Shown here in pieces: positions 11,301 to 23,805 of a stretch of DNA of 64,000 nucleotides. Below the pieces are notes generated by a model. The model worked only from the letters and a program-made list of their open reading frames with translations, ran no database searches and had not been told where the DNA came from. The DNA comes from Rhyacichthys aspro (lineage: Eukaryota > Chordata > Actinopteri > Gobiiformes > Rhyacichthyidae). The stretch is from assembly GCA_036850595.1 (NCBI GenBank), contig CM072153.1:17502169-17566168 (forward strand), in the 5' to 3' direction. The stretch's first letter is position 1. Every line of letters begins with the position of its first letter. The position numbers and the translations under genes are program-made.

Positions 11301-14300
11301 GATTATTTAAAATGTTCATAGTTTATATAGTTTACATCAAAACAATACATCAACAATAACTCTTTAATACTTATATCTCATATGTTTGACTGCAGCCCAC
11401 ACACATACTTGTCTGAGAGTGAAATGACAGCTCTTTGTGAAGCCAGTCTGAACAATCTGAACCTACCACCTCCTCAATCAACATAAAACTGACATACCAT
11501 AAACATCAGGAATCTATAGTAATATTTAAAAAATCTACATTTAACCCTTATAAAAAAGAATTTTAATATATGTAATGTTATTTGCGGTGACTGTGGTGAT
11601 AGAAGATTAGATGAATGACTGTCCACCCTTTAGCTTTCCAACATCTAACTACAACCATATCCACCGGCCCATTACTGCCTTGTCATTCAGCATTTTCAGT
11701 CCCTCTCTGATGCACACACAGAGTAAGTACGGTCAGCTGACTTTGACATGTCTCATTGTAGGACGCATCCTTTGCAGTAAATAAACCTGGAACCTTCTAC
11801 TTGAGCCACAGTGTTGCATTTTAGTGAAAAAAACACTGAATCATCTGTGATAATAATATAAGGCAAATGATGATGCAAATATATGCACAGACCATAAACT
11901 ATTGACTTTACAAGACCAGAGGCAGTTCCTGTGAAGTGATGTTTTCTGTCAGTTTATCCCCAGGCGTCCTTTGTCACCGTAGCAACAGTTAGTAAAATTA
12001 TCCAACCAACTTCCAGGAGCTACGGCTTAAAATACACAAACTCAATGCCAAAGGATAAACTAAATGGTTTTAAAACTCAAACGCTGACACATAGTGGCTT
12101 CACCGGCTTATAGTGCTGTAGAGCTTGGTAGCCACACTGCATTATGGGTGAAATTAAAACTACAACCCTTGTTACCACGGTTACAGTCATCTAGGAAGTA
12201 TATTTCTTATTCTGTGATACTGGAGCTACCAAATAAACTAGCTTGAGTCTTGCTTGTGTGACTATGTAAAGGGTAATATTCAAAGTCTTATGCCTCAAGG
12301 AATTTATAAAGATTTGTGCTGAAGACAGGTCAGACAGGTTTTTTTTTTTTTTGAGAACGCTCCTCTTCATCTGGGCCTTAGAGCATTGTAGTCCAACAAC
12401 CCTAACCTAAAGGCAAAAGTAGCCTGCTCAATATTTTTTTGTATGTATTTGTAACTTAAGGGGTTATAATTTGAAGTGGGGCAGATTTAGTTTAGTTGGA
12501 TACAGTTTTATATCATTAGGATTAGCTCTTAGCACAGCTCCAGCAATGAATCTTGTTGAGAAGAGGTGAACTTATTATTAGGAGAAAAGAGTATTTTAAA
12601 TTGAAAAGTCTTGCCTGTACCAGCGGTATAACACATAACATTTTTAACAGTAGATTATTTTGCTTTACGATCGCCAGTTATCTAAATATTTGTGCAATAT
12701 AACTACTGCTGTATAGCCCTCTTTCAGAAAACTAACACTTTAATTTCTCTTCTTATGATCATAATCACAGAAATTGATTTTATATTAGCACAAAGTCAGC
12801 CAATCTTCTCCCTGATCAACACAATGCAGTAAAAACACAGTCTTTGTCCAGAGACACGTGCTCATTTAATAAAAGGACACATGTCATCTTATATTGTTGT
12901 TGTAGTTTCACATTCCTGTTTGAGTTAGGTCTTGGCTGAGATTGATTGAAATCTGATTGGACGGCCATAGAGCCAACCCACTGGGATGTGTGTCTAGTCT
13001 TCCTGAACTTACCAACACAGAGCAGTGGCATTTACAAGAAGTGAACCTCTCCAAATGATCTGTTATATAACGCCGCTGTGGAGCACGCCAAGCCGCGTCA
13101 GACGGCTGCCTTTAATCTATTCTGCCTCCCACAAAACTGAAAGATTGGGTTCGAAATCACGACAATCTCAGAATGATTTATAATGATAGAAGGTCTGTCA
13201 GGTTTTGGCATAGCTGGGATCACAAAGCCATTAAAGATGGGGTTTACTGGAAAAAACATTTGTCATTTGGACCCTGTGCACTTCAGCAGTCATGTCAAGA
13301 AAGGAGAAATTTAAAAAAAGAGCAAGTTGAAATAGAAAATCAACTTTTTATGACCATTCCCTACATAATATCAAGCTTGACTGGTTTTGGAACTTTTTAC
13401 TTTATATGAATAGGTTTTCAGACAGATTTTGGTGAACAATTTAGTTATATTTCACTTCAAAATATTCATAAAGATAATATATTCAGTCTTAGAATGACTT
13501 AAAGGATGTTCTACTGCAGCACCAGTCGACCTCTGTTTGGGAGGTTCCTTAGTCAGACATCAGACCAAGAGGTAAGTTTAATTAGCTTTATCCTGCCTAA
13601 TCCTAGTGCTCTAATTCTTCAAGTTTTAGTTTCCATTAAAAAAAAACCTTCTGAAATTAGCATGACTCAACTGGGTTTGTTGTTTTGACTTTGATCACAA
13701 CAAGCCGACTTTATTAAATCAAGTTTAAAATCAAGCTAAAGAAGCTCCTCTTTCATCTCTTTAATCTTTGCTATATGAACTCACATAAATGTCTCCAGTG
13801 GAAATGAATGAAGTCCTGTGACGGCTGAGAAGCTAAAGTGGCAGACTGAACCTGATCAATAATTCATAGGTTTGCCAGGAAAGAGCTCTACTGACCTAAT
13901 TACAAACAACAAGGCTATCTACTCTACTGTGAGCTCTTGGGAGTTTTTTTCTCTCTGTTTTCAGTATATCCTGAAATGGATATTTACTTAGTACTAAATG
14001 ACACAAACAATATGCCTATACCTTTCATACAAATGATGTTAGAGATGTGCAAATGCAACTTCAAAGCAAAAATAAAGTGCCTGTGGGGACCTTTAAAACA
14101 GTGCTTTCCATGTAAACCTGCTCTACACCATGGTTTTACAGATTTGTCTTCACTCACATCATCCGTCTCTATCACTGTGACAGGATTGTGACAGGATTAT
14201 GACAGTGATGACGAGGTCAAGTGTTGAAGATGTCACACTAAACGCGAAAGTCCGTCCATGCCTGCGTCCGTCTGCAGCCTGGGCCCGCTGGCGACTGACT

Positions 14301-16264
14301 CAGACGGACAGATGACCGCCCACACTCTCTGGAACGAGGCCATAATCTGGTTAAGTCGACCTGTGAGTGACTGGAAGTGCAAAGATTATTTACTGATATA
14401 GTGTATGGATCAGAAAGCATTATATATTACTGTCCTGAACATCTTAGATCAGCCATAACACATTAAACTACTACATTAGTACTGAAGAGATATCTCTAAA
14501 CATACTGATAACTGACAATAAAGTTCAATTATTTCATCTGAATCATTTTAATGCAACGCTACATGCAACAAGCCACTAATAAATTAAGCATAAATACCAC
14601 TCAGTTTTGATGTGTTTGATGCAAAATAACTTTATTGAATAAATTGAGGCACCAACTTTTCTTTTAGCGACCATTATTGAAAAATGGGAAGCCTGAAAAT
14701 ACCTTGTCTTCAGAGTTTCGTTGAATTATGTTGGATAAATTCATTAATTTTGAGGACCTTGTTTATTAAATCCAGATTATCTAAAGTTCCTGCCATAACA
14801 ACACAATCTAAATTTCAATTTTTGTCCTTGATAGCTTCATCCCTCAGAATACACTCAATTAATCAGTGAAATCAACCAACAGCCCCACTTTGACTTCAAT
14901 TATATCACCAACTTTGAACCAATTTGCCAGCAGGTGTCCCCATTGTGCTGAGGATCTTGTCTCTTACCTTCAAGATGTGTTTGGTATATAGAATTACTTC
15001 CCACATCTGCATCTGTAAAATGTAAACCCACTTAAAAACGAGGTCAGTTTTTATGGATTCCCACCATAAAATTACACGACTTCTGCCCTAAACCTCCAAC
15101 ATGTTTAGCTGTAGTGTTAAACCGTGAATGCGTGTGATTAATGGGCGTCAACAGGCCCAGATTCCTTTCCCATCTGTCCCATCAGATGTTTCAACTTGGG
15201 GTGGCCAGACACGCTGCAGGGGTGAATCCTCGGGCTGTTTGTCTTCTTTATTACTCGCCTTGCTTCGTGGTAAACATCACCTTATCCTCCTGCAAAGTTC
15301 TTCTCAGTGCGTGCCACAAGGAAAGGGAACACAAACAGGGCACGTTGAGGTTATTTATATGTTTTTTTCTGCCTGGATTTACAGCTGCTCACAAGGGACG
15401 GAAGTGCTGGCACCACTGCACAGCTTTAAAACCACTTCCAGAACATAACAGAAATGTCCAATCCTTCACAGTGAACAAAGAAAGTTGCATATAGTGTAAG
15501 AAAAAATGGTAATTGATATGTTTTCATTGAATTCTTTCATTCAATTCAAGATTACCATAAAAGTCTAAGCCTAAAATTATATAATTAAATAGGATGCATA
15601 ACATAACTTGACAGTCCTGTGTGTTTGCAGAAGATTTGTGCGTATCATGTGTTGCTTTAAGGGTTATTGGGGTTAAATAACCCCATTCAAACAGAAATCA
15701 CAGCCTTGGAGTGTTTAAGCAGTTTCAGGGAGATAGTCTTTAAGCCACCGGAGATAATTACTCATATCACAACACTTTACAATGAACACATTCACACAAA
15801 ACCTCCAGCTGAACTTGCCTAGTGTATGTTCTGGTCCTGTCCTCATTTGGGCACCTACTGAAGGGGGTATTTGGCTCATTGTCCGGGGTATTTGGTGTTG
15901 GGCCAGAGCCGAGCCCCCTTGTTGCCTGTTTGGGGTCATAGAGGAGTAGACACACCTGAGCCCTGCAGGTAGACGCTCTGTGGCCTTGCTGTGCCTCCTC
16001 GTGCTCAGGTGAAGAGAGTTTAGTGGAGATGCTGAATGTCAAAATGAGGCTGTTAATCACACACATCACATCTTCATCTTTAAGACTTGACAAAGCCTCT
16101 CATCAGACTTTTATATTTGTCCTGACATGTCTATTTAAAGCATAAAACCCCAATCATTATTACCAGGGAAAAAAACAGTGGCCATGTGGATGTTAAATGG
16201 TTTTATTGTTTACCTGGTTTGCCAAAAAAAAAAATTACTTCTCCTTCAATATGAGGAATGAAGC

Positions 16265-16282
16265 TTTTTTTTTTTTTTTTTT
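16265..16282 (+). repeat. Poly(T) run
   Basis: An uninterrupted run of 18 T residues. Comparable runs occur at 12339-12352 (T), 35173-35192 (A), 42057-42074 (A) and 43122-43136 (T). They may be relics of retroposed poly(A) tails or simple slippage tracts, and no element can be assigned to them. Confidence 0.8.
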
Positions 16283-17304
16283 GCAGTGACATAACCAGTA
16301 TTTCATCTCATCAGACAAAACATAAACAAAACTTTTTCACTTCCTCCTGAAAGGCATTTTGGAAGCAATCTCATTCCCTGATCTAATTTATTTATCAAAC
16401 TAGAATGCGGCCGTTGTAATAGGAACATGCACACTTAATAAATTGTGCTGGAAATGTTGATGCTTCAATCAATCTTGTAACAACAAAATATGCTTCTTCA
16501 TGTCACCACGGCCTCTTGAATTCTAATGTGGTTCTCAAAGGCAACAAAAACACTAAAGAAACATCGCTGTGACGAACATTCATGCCCTGCGGCAAAAATG
16601 AGATGTGGCTCTTTTTTTCTTCTACGTATTTCTATGATTGATAGGTAAACCTGTTTGCAGGAAATGAAGATGATGTTTCAAAAAATAAAAGCAGGTGTGG
16701 TTCTGTTCGTTGGTTCGACGCAGAGGTCAACCGTGTGGACCACATGTGGTGAGGGTTTAAATTCCCTTTGCTTCAAGTCTCTATCAGTCAAATACAACAC
16801 ACAACTGCTTTAAATTTAAAATGAAAAAGGTACAGCCTCGGATTTCTTGTGGAAGCTGGTTTCATCCATTGTGACGGCAGTTCCTTACTAACAGTGCACC
16901 ACATAAAGCAGACTGACCAGGGTTCAAATGCCAGCTTGAGTCCATTCTTTTCTCTTTGCTTCATTTCCTGCCCAACTACCATCTATTAATCAAACGCAAA
17001 TCTAATTAAATGGAAGAATCCCAACAATAGAAAAAAAACTTCATGGGAAATTCAGAATACCATCTCTAATTTCCTGAGTTTGTTGGTCAGCATTATTCAG
17101 GATGAAGGCGCTCCATGACACTGTCCCGCTGTGGATTGATCCAACAATGATGTAGGGGATGGTCCAGTGTTTATTGATGAGCCATTTCTGTCCAGTTTAC
17201 AAGGCATCTACCGTCTATTATTAACTCGGTAACTGTATTGAATGACGCTAAAGATGCCAATGACAGTTTCTAAAAATTCAAAGCTATTGTTTCAAAGTTT
17301 TAGG

Positions 17305-17632
17305 GTGTGCACAGTGGCATAGTGTCCAGCTCTCCTGCCTCTCAGAAAGAAGGTCATGGGATCCGTCCCAGTGTCGCCCTGCAACTTCCCCTCTGTGTGG
17401 AGTTTGTGTGACCTCCCTGGACTCAAGTGAACTCTCTGTGGGTGCTCTGGTGTCGTCCCACGTCCAAAGACATGTGTGACTATGTAGAATAGTGACTCTA
17501 CAAACCCCACTGGGAAGAAAAAGAGTGAATGGCTTTGTCTAAGTGTCAACCCTGTGTTCAACTGGCAGTTGTCCAGGGCCCAAATCAGCTGGGATAGACC
17601 CCTGCTCCGCATGACCCACCGCAGATATGACG
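17305..17632 (+). repeat. tRNA-derived SINE with LINE-like tail, near full length
   Basis: The head CACAGTGGCATAGTGTCCAG and CTCAGAAAGAAGGTCATGGG contain degraded A and B boxes. The body follows with CTGTGTGGAGTTTGTGTG and CCCACGTCCAAAGACATG. The tail has CCAGGGCCCAAATCAGCTGG and GATAGACCCCTGCTCC. This is the common teleost SINE whose tail (TGTCAGCTGGGATAGGCTCC type) is shared with a partner LINE. It is the most complete of five copies of this family in the window (also about 23731, 32499, 44860 and 48626). Confidence 0.75.
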
Positions 17633-19442
17633 TAAAAGATGAATATTTGGAAGTTTTTCATCACTTTAATCAAAACTACTTTATACGTTAGAACAATGAA
17701 TTTGTCCTGAAACGCCTTTAAAGTTGTTTTATTTGGCACTGAGCAACATGCAAGTCCAGTTAACCTCAAGAAACATTTAAAACCTTAAAAAAAAAGTTCT
17801 AGCGACTTAAGGCCAGGCCTACACCAAACTTTAAAAGCCATGACCTCAAGTAACACCACAGCTCACTGTCACTCTCTGGTGCTCTTAGATAACATTCAGT
17901 CCAATAAAAAACCCACAGCGGGCTTCAGAGAAAGCAGCTCACCTCTGTTAAGGCTGACACAGAGCAGGAAGGCAGTAAGAGTGAGACACTTTACTGCTCC
18001 TCTTCTGCAGGAATCACATGTAACACCTTCATCAGTAGAAGCCCACTTTCTTTCTTTCTTTTCGACATGTGGACTTGATTCGGGGATAATGCTGAACTTT
18101 ATTAATCATTGCCCTTAGAAGCAATTTAACCAGCTGCTTGTTTCCAGGCAACAGCCGCTCTGTAATGGCACTGTATGTCAATCAGATTTTAGTGGTTGTG
18201 GCATGTTTGTGTAGCTTCAATAATAAATAAAACACACACCGGCGCACGTCTGCCTTTGATTCGGATGTTCTTCATCGTCGCAGAAAGAGCTTGTGCAGGT
18301 GTACACGTCGGGCTGTGATCCCATGCACATCAAAGCACACGCCTGTTTTCATCTGAATCTGAGGTGACCTTACCACCTGATGGTTACGTATGCTTATAAC
18401 AGACCATGCAGTAAAATGAAAGCAGAAAGCAATTACGTGTGTTTTTGCTTGAAAAGGGTATTGAAAGAAGTTGCCAAGTTTGATTTTTATCAAAATAATA
18501 GTAATTAAAACACAGTTGTGACGCAAGTACTCCCTATACAAGTCGCCTGGTGGCTGTATAGATGAAGTGAAAGGAAATTATAGTGCATGAAAATGTAATT
18601 ATTTCCTTAAGTGATAGCCATCATTTTATTGACTTATTAACAGAACTGTTTTTTCTGATTAAAAGGATCATACTAATGTAATTACGTATTTGAAACACTA
18701 AAGCTGCACAGTGGTCATGTTTGTACCTGTTGACTGGCTTTAATGTTTATTTGTCTCCTCGCTCTTATCCTCAGGCCTGCTGTGCTGATGTTGGACCCTG
18801 GGCACGAGGCTGGGTACACTCTGGACCATCACCAGGGCTTCACAAGGCTGGCACTCACTTCCATTCCTGAGGGCAATTGATTGTCAAGAGCCAATCCATC
18901 TGTAATGCTTTTGGAGTGTGAGGTTAAAGGCACAAGGAAAACACAAACTCTGCTTGGCGAGAAATCCCAAATGTACAATCTGTTTTCTGGAGCAGTGGTG
19001 CGGACCATTGCACCATGTTCAAGAAAGAACAAGGTGATTCACTCCTCCTTTGATTTAAACAGACAGTTAATTTGATTTATTGTGCGATGGTTTGATTTTA
19101 TTTGACAATTTTTTTTTCATTGTGTGAAATGTTGTAAAATATACTTCAACAAAATAGACACTATGTTTATATCTCATATGCATTTGTTTATGGAAATGTA
19201 GACTTTAAATATAATCCTTTATTCCCTGTTCTGTTCTTGCTTCTGCCCAGATCGGAAAACCTGAAAACCACTGTAGGAGAAGCACACTCATTTATGAACA
19301 AAACTGATACTGTATGATTTTTATCTGAAATTACCATCATTTTTTACCACTGGGTTTCTTCGTAGACAAAAGCATGTCCCTGCAGGGCTACCATAGCTGT
19401 CCACATGCTCTAAAAAAGTCACAGTTGTTTTTTCTATGATGT

Positions 19443-19861
19443 GTTTAGATCAGTGGTGGGCAAACTAAGGCCCGGGGCCCACATGCGGCCCGTTGAGCTG
19501 TGTAATGCGGCCTGCCAAGCATTTACATTGTATTTATTATTTAATATAAGACTGCATATATTTGGCCATTTCCCTTAAATGCCTTGTGCTTGTGCGAAAG
19601 TTACCATCATATCTACATACAGAAAACTTCCATTCACACAAGTTTTAAATATGGAGTGAACAGAGATATTTGACAGAGATTATTGACTGAAGTCCAGTCA
19701 GTAGCCATAAGTCTTATTTGCCAAGAAACTGTGCAAGAAATGGTACAGGTTTTCTAATGTAATTAATACTAGTTTATAGTCTTGTGGTCCGGCCCATCTG
19801 TCAGATTTTAAAACCCAGTGTGTCCCTTGAGCCAAAAAGTTTGCCCACCCCTAGTTTAGAT
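19443..19861. mobile_element. hAT-superfamily MITE with perfect 8-bp target duplication
   Basis: The element proper is 19451-19853 (403 bp). The left end reads CAGTGGTGGGCAAACT. The right end read on the other strand is TAGGGGTGGGCAAACT, so the terminal inverted repeats match at 14 of 16 bases. It is flanked on both sides by the identical 8-mer GTTTAGAT (19443-19450 and 19854-19861), the expected hAT target duplication. It carries no transposase frame and is nonautonomous. The intact duplication indicates a simple insertion with no later rearrangement. Confidence 0.92.
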
Positions 19862-22800
19862 TCATGACAGCGAAGCCTTATGTGTCAGGGGCTACTGTGT
19901 GTTGTGTTGGATTGATTCAAGCACAGTTTTTGTGTCACATTTTCCAGAGGATGTGATGTGCTGAGTGAGCTCATTAGTTTGCGTTATAGCTTTAAGTAAT
20001 ATCTCAGTTTTGTTTTTTCTTTTTAGGAAGGAAGTACGTGTCTATGAATAGGTACTTCCAGCAGTGTAAGAGCTGATCTGCAAAAGCATGGATAAGAAAA
20101 CACATACAGTCTGTGAGGCTTTATAACACTCTAGACTCTGATTGAGCTGGTACTCTAGCTTCTCTGACTCATGCCAGCTCCTCGGTCCAAGGCTGACAGA
20201 CTGACTGACAGTTATTAGATGTAATACTCTTAATAATACTTTTCAACTATCATGTACACTCTCACTGCGAAAAGCATTTAGGATTTTAGGAAACCATTGA
20301 TTCCTGTTTTTTACAGAGGCTCCAAAAGACCAGCTTTTATTTCAGCACCGCTCTGTCTGATAACGTCGTTTGCAGTCTAATCTAACGGCCATTAAATTAC
20401 TACATTTTTAAACACAATAAACATTTTACTTTGATTTGCACTCCTCTGGGCTTGTTTTATAAGACCTCAGCAACAAATACAGCCATAAAGCCTGTCGCCA
20501 TAGGAAACAATAACTTATATACAATGAGCTGACTGCAGCAATACATTGACACTTGAAGGGGACAATAGACAAAGGAAAGCGTCAAGCAAAATAAATGTAG
20601 AGCTGTGGTAATTAAACTTTTCACACCTAACACCTCAGATACCTATTATAGTTTATAGACTTAGAATTTACCTGAGAATATATGTCGTCTTGGACTTGTC
20701 TGGATTGATGTCTAAGGTCATAAACATCTGCATTTCAATGTTTTCCTAAAAGAGTTCTTAGCACGGTTTTGTCTGCTCCCTCTTTGTCTTCCAGGAAAAG
20801 ACAAATCAAGAACAACGTTTGGTCTGCATCCAGATTTCTGTTTCGTCTTTCTTGTCTGAACAAACTAATTGTCCTCCTGGGAGTGTTTAACGGCACTATA
20901 GTAAATACAAAGGCGCATTATTTCCAAGGTCGATGAATGACGAAACAATGGAGCGGAAAAAGGAAGCGATGTTTTAAACGAGCCAGACACAGACGAGTAG
21001 TGTTGGTCGTGAGCGCGCCGGCTCATCCAGCTCCTCAGATCAGAGTGGTAGTGAAAGGGCTTCCACTAAGTACTGCTCATGTTTGGTAAACACAGGTCTC
21101 GCTCGGTTACCACAGACAAGCAGTAGTCTGAGGCAGCCAGAGTATTACACATGTCCACTTGTAAAGGAAAAAACAACACTGCAAGAATGAGTAAACAGTT
21201 GTGGGACTTGTTTTGGGGCGCTCTGGTTTACACAAGGCTGCCAATTACAGAAATCTGCAGCGGCCCGGTGTCAGGTGGAGGGAAGCCAGCTGTGGACACA
21301 ATTGTCCAGATAGTAACAGAAAACAGGACTTATTTCCTGTTGAGAAAACATGGAGGACGCTGTTTACGTGCTAAGACAGGAAGTATGGATCTACTTGGCA
21401 CTGGTCCCAAAGGATTGAGATGTTTTTGTAATGTCTTTTTTTCTAAGAATGTGTTGGGGAAATCACCATTAGGCAATTTTCCACCTCATTCCACTGGAGA
21501 GATGTTTTCATGTTTTCGTCCAAGGTCCTGGGTTGCATTTTTTGACATATGAAAATGGTTAAGGTCGTTCTTTTTTCTCCTAAACATACATATTTACGGT
21601 CCTTTTAACTTGACATTTATACTTTGGACGATGAGGAAGACACAGTACCAGGAGACAATCCACAGGAGCACAGTGGCCACATTTGCTAATAACTGTGCCA
21701 CCAGAATAGTGACACTGATTCTCATCCATTTCTACAGGGGGCAATCTGTCCCAGAGCTAAAATGTATGTAATTTGAATGAAGATTTCTTTGTTTATTGCA
21801 GTGGTAAACAGCTGTACCTCACAACTCTCCCACTGCGTTACATAAAACCACTTGAGAGCGACTTTTACACACGAATCTTCACATACACCTACACACAGCC
21901 ACAACCCCAGTATCTTCAGTCTATTCAGGGTTCAAAAAACTGCGCCAGCCTACCCTCTTTTTCATTTTTCATTCCTCTCAGACAGACTGAGGAGAGTGGG
22001 TGTCCTCCTTGTATAGACCTTCACAAAGAAAGTTACATATGTTTGCGCCAACTGACCTCGTCACAACTTTGCTGCCGAGTCCTTCAGAGTCGTTCAGGAC
22101 GTAGAGGACTCTTTTCATGAGACACATTCTCAGCACCGAATACTGTACAGCTGTGCTAGAGTCAAAACTATTCATTTATTTTTATATTTTCCCCTGAAAG
22201 GAGTTCAAATGGAAAAAAAGAAAAAGCTATTGACAAGACTGATAAGTGTTTGCAGCAGATTAAATGTCTTGCTTGTTTACTTCAACAGAGCATTCATTTT
22301 CAGGTACAAAAAGTCCCTTTACGGCCACTCTACTTGTATTTTTTTTTTTTTTTATGCTCATAATATGTTCTGTGTGTTCGCCTCCTCTGCCTCACTCAGA
22401 TTCATATTTTCACAAACTCTCCAGAGTAATTCAATCATTCCCCTCTGAAGTATTAGTTCAGTCTAGACTCTGACTGGTGACCTTAGTCCAGATCGTATTA
22501 GCACGGGCCGCCTTTCAGAGGCATGCCACTCACTGATTGGCATGTCTAATGAGATGCAGAGTGAGCGCCTGACTGGGAATTCCAGATATGTCCATCAGGT
22601 TGAAAGAAATACTCCAGGCTTTGAGAAGAGACTCAAGCTTTGTGATCCTAATTGAGTCCAGGATTATGTAATGTTTGTTTTCTCTCTATGTTGTTGCTTC
22701 TAGCAGCAATTGGTTAAAGTCAGTGCTAATGGAGCACCATTTGACCAAGTTTATCTACAAAAAGAGCTATTGATTGTAGTGTGAAAGACTGTAAGTGTCA

Positions 22801-23730
22801 CCGTTTGTATTGTGCAAATGTTCTGATCATGTGCATAGAAATTTTTGACACAAATCTGGTACTGACACAAATAAGAGAGTGTCAAGGACTGATTGGACTA
22901 CATCCAGAATGTGACAAGAGACCACTCATTGATTGTAGTGTAAAAGGAAAATATATATTTATCATACTACGAGGAAGGTGCCTTTTTCTTTCTGTCTGTC
23001 TTTAATTCTTCTATTTATCCATTGATTTGAAGATCACAGAAAAATGAGTTTGTCTGCGCAGGTCAGATCATTTCAGGAGAGTTTTAAACCATTTCTAGGT
23101 ATCTGTTTCCATGTATCATACACTTGTCTTGGCCTTGAATAGTCTTAGTCTGTTTTCTATTAGCTTTCATTCAGTCTCTAGGTTAATGTGGTCTTGACTT
23201 CGACTGCGCTTTTCCTATTTGTCCCTATGAGCCTTGAGTTAAAAGAGCAGATCCCTGATGATAACCTGAGCCTCTGGGACCTTGGGGGTGGGGTTGGTTT
23301 ACTTGTGCTCCTTCAAAACAACAATCAGCTGATAATGTGTCACATGGGACACGGTCATTTCTTAGATTTAGCCATAAAAGTGTTAATCAAATCAATCAGT
23401 AGTGCTTTGAATGCTTTGAGACCACTGCATGATTTCATTATCCGATTAAGATTTTGTGAGATGTAGTCATCAAAAAAAGGCATTATCTTATTAAGCAATG
23501 TTCTTGTGACATGGTGAAATTGTGTCTGTATGTGTCTCCACATCATCACTAATCTTTGGGACAGTATTATATTGTATGTGGTACACGACTCTGAAGAAGA
23601 GAGGCATCAGTAAATTTATTTTATTTGCAATATGAGGAAAAAGAAAAAAATCAACAAAGTGTCTTCAAAATGAGCCATATTTCAGGTTATGTTTACTTTC
23701 ACTAAATATACTGGAAGATGTGAGTTTGAG

Positions 23731-23805
23731 TGGTTTGATCGTGGGTTCGATTCCCAGGCCGGACGACTTTGGGTCTCAGGAGTCTGTGTGTGCTTCCCGT
23801 GTTAA
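23731..23805 (+). repeat. SINE fragment (B-box region)
   Basis: GTGGGTTCGATTCCCAGGCC contains a near-perfect RNA polymerase III B box (GTTCGATTCCC). It is followed by CTGTGTGTGCTTCCCGTG, which corresponds to the TGTGTGGAGTTTG..CCCCGTG segment of the family represented at 17305-17632. The A box is missing and the copy is truncated at both ends. It is not a tRNA gene. Confidence 0.6.

Noticed and set aside
21151..21552. 133-codon plus-strand frame
   Set aside because: No recognisable domain; composition looks like intergenic DNA.
23740..23760. Possible tRNA gene because of a strong B box
   Set aside because: No A box at the right distance and no cloverleaf; the flanks match a SINE body.
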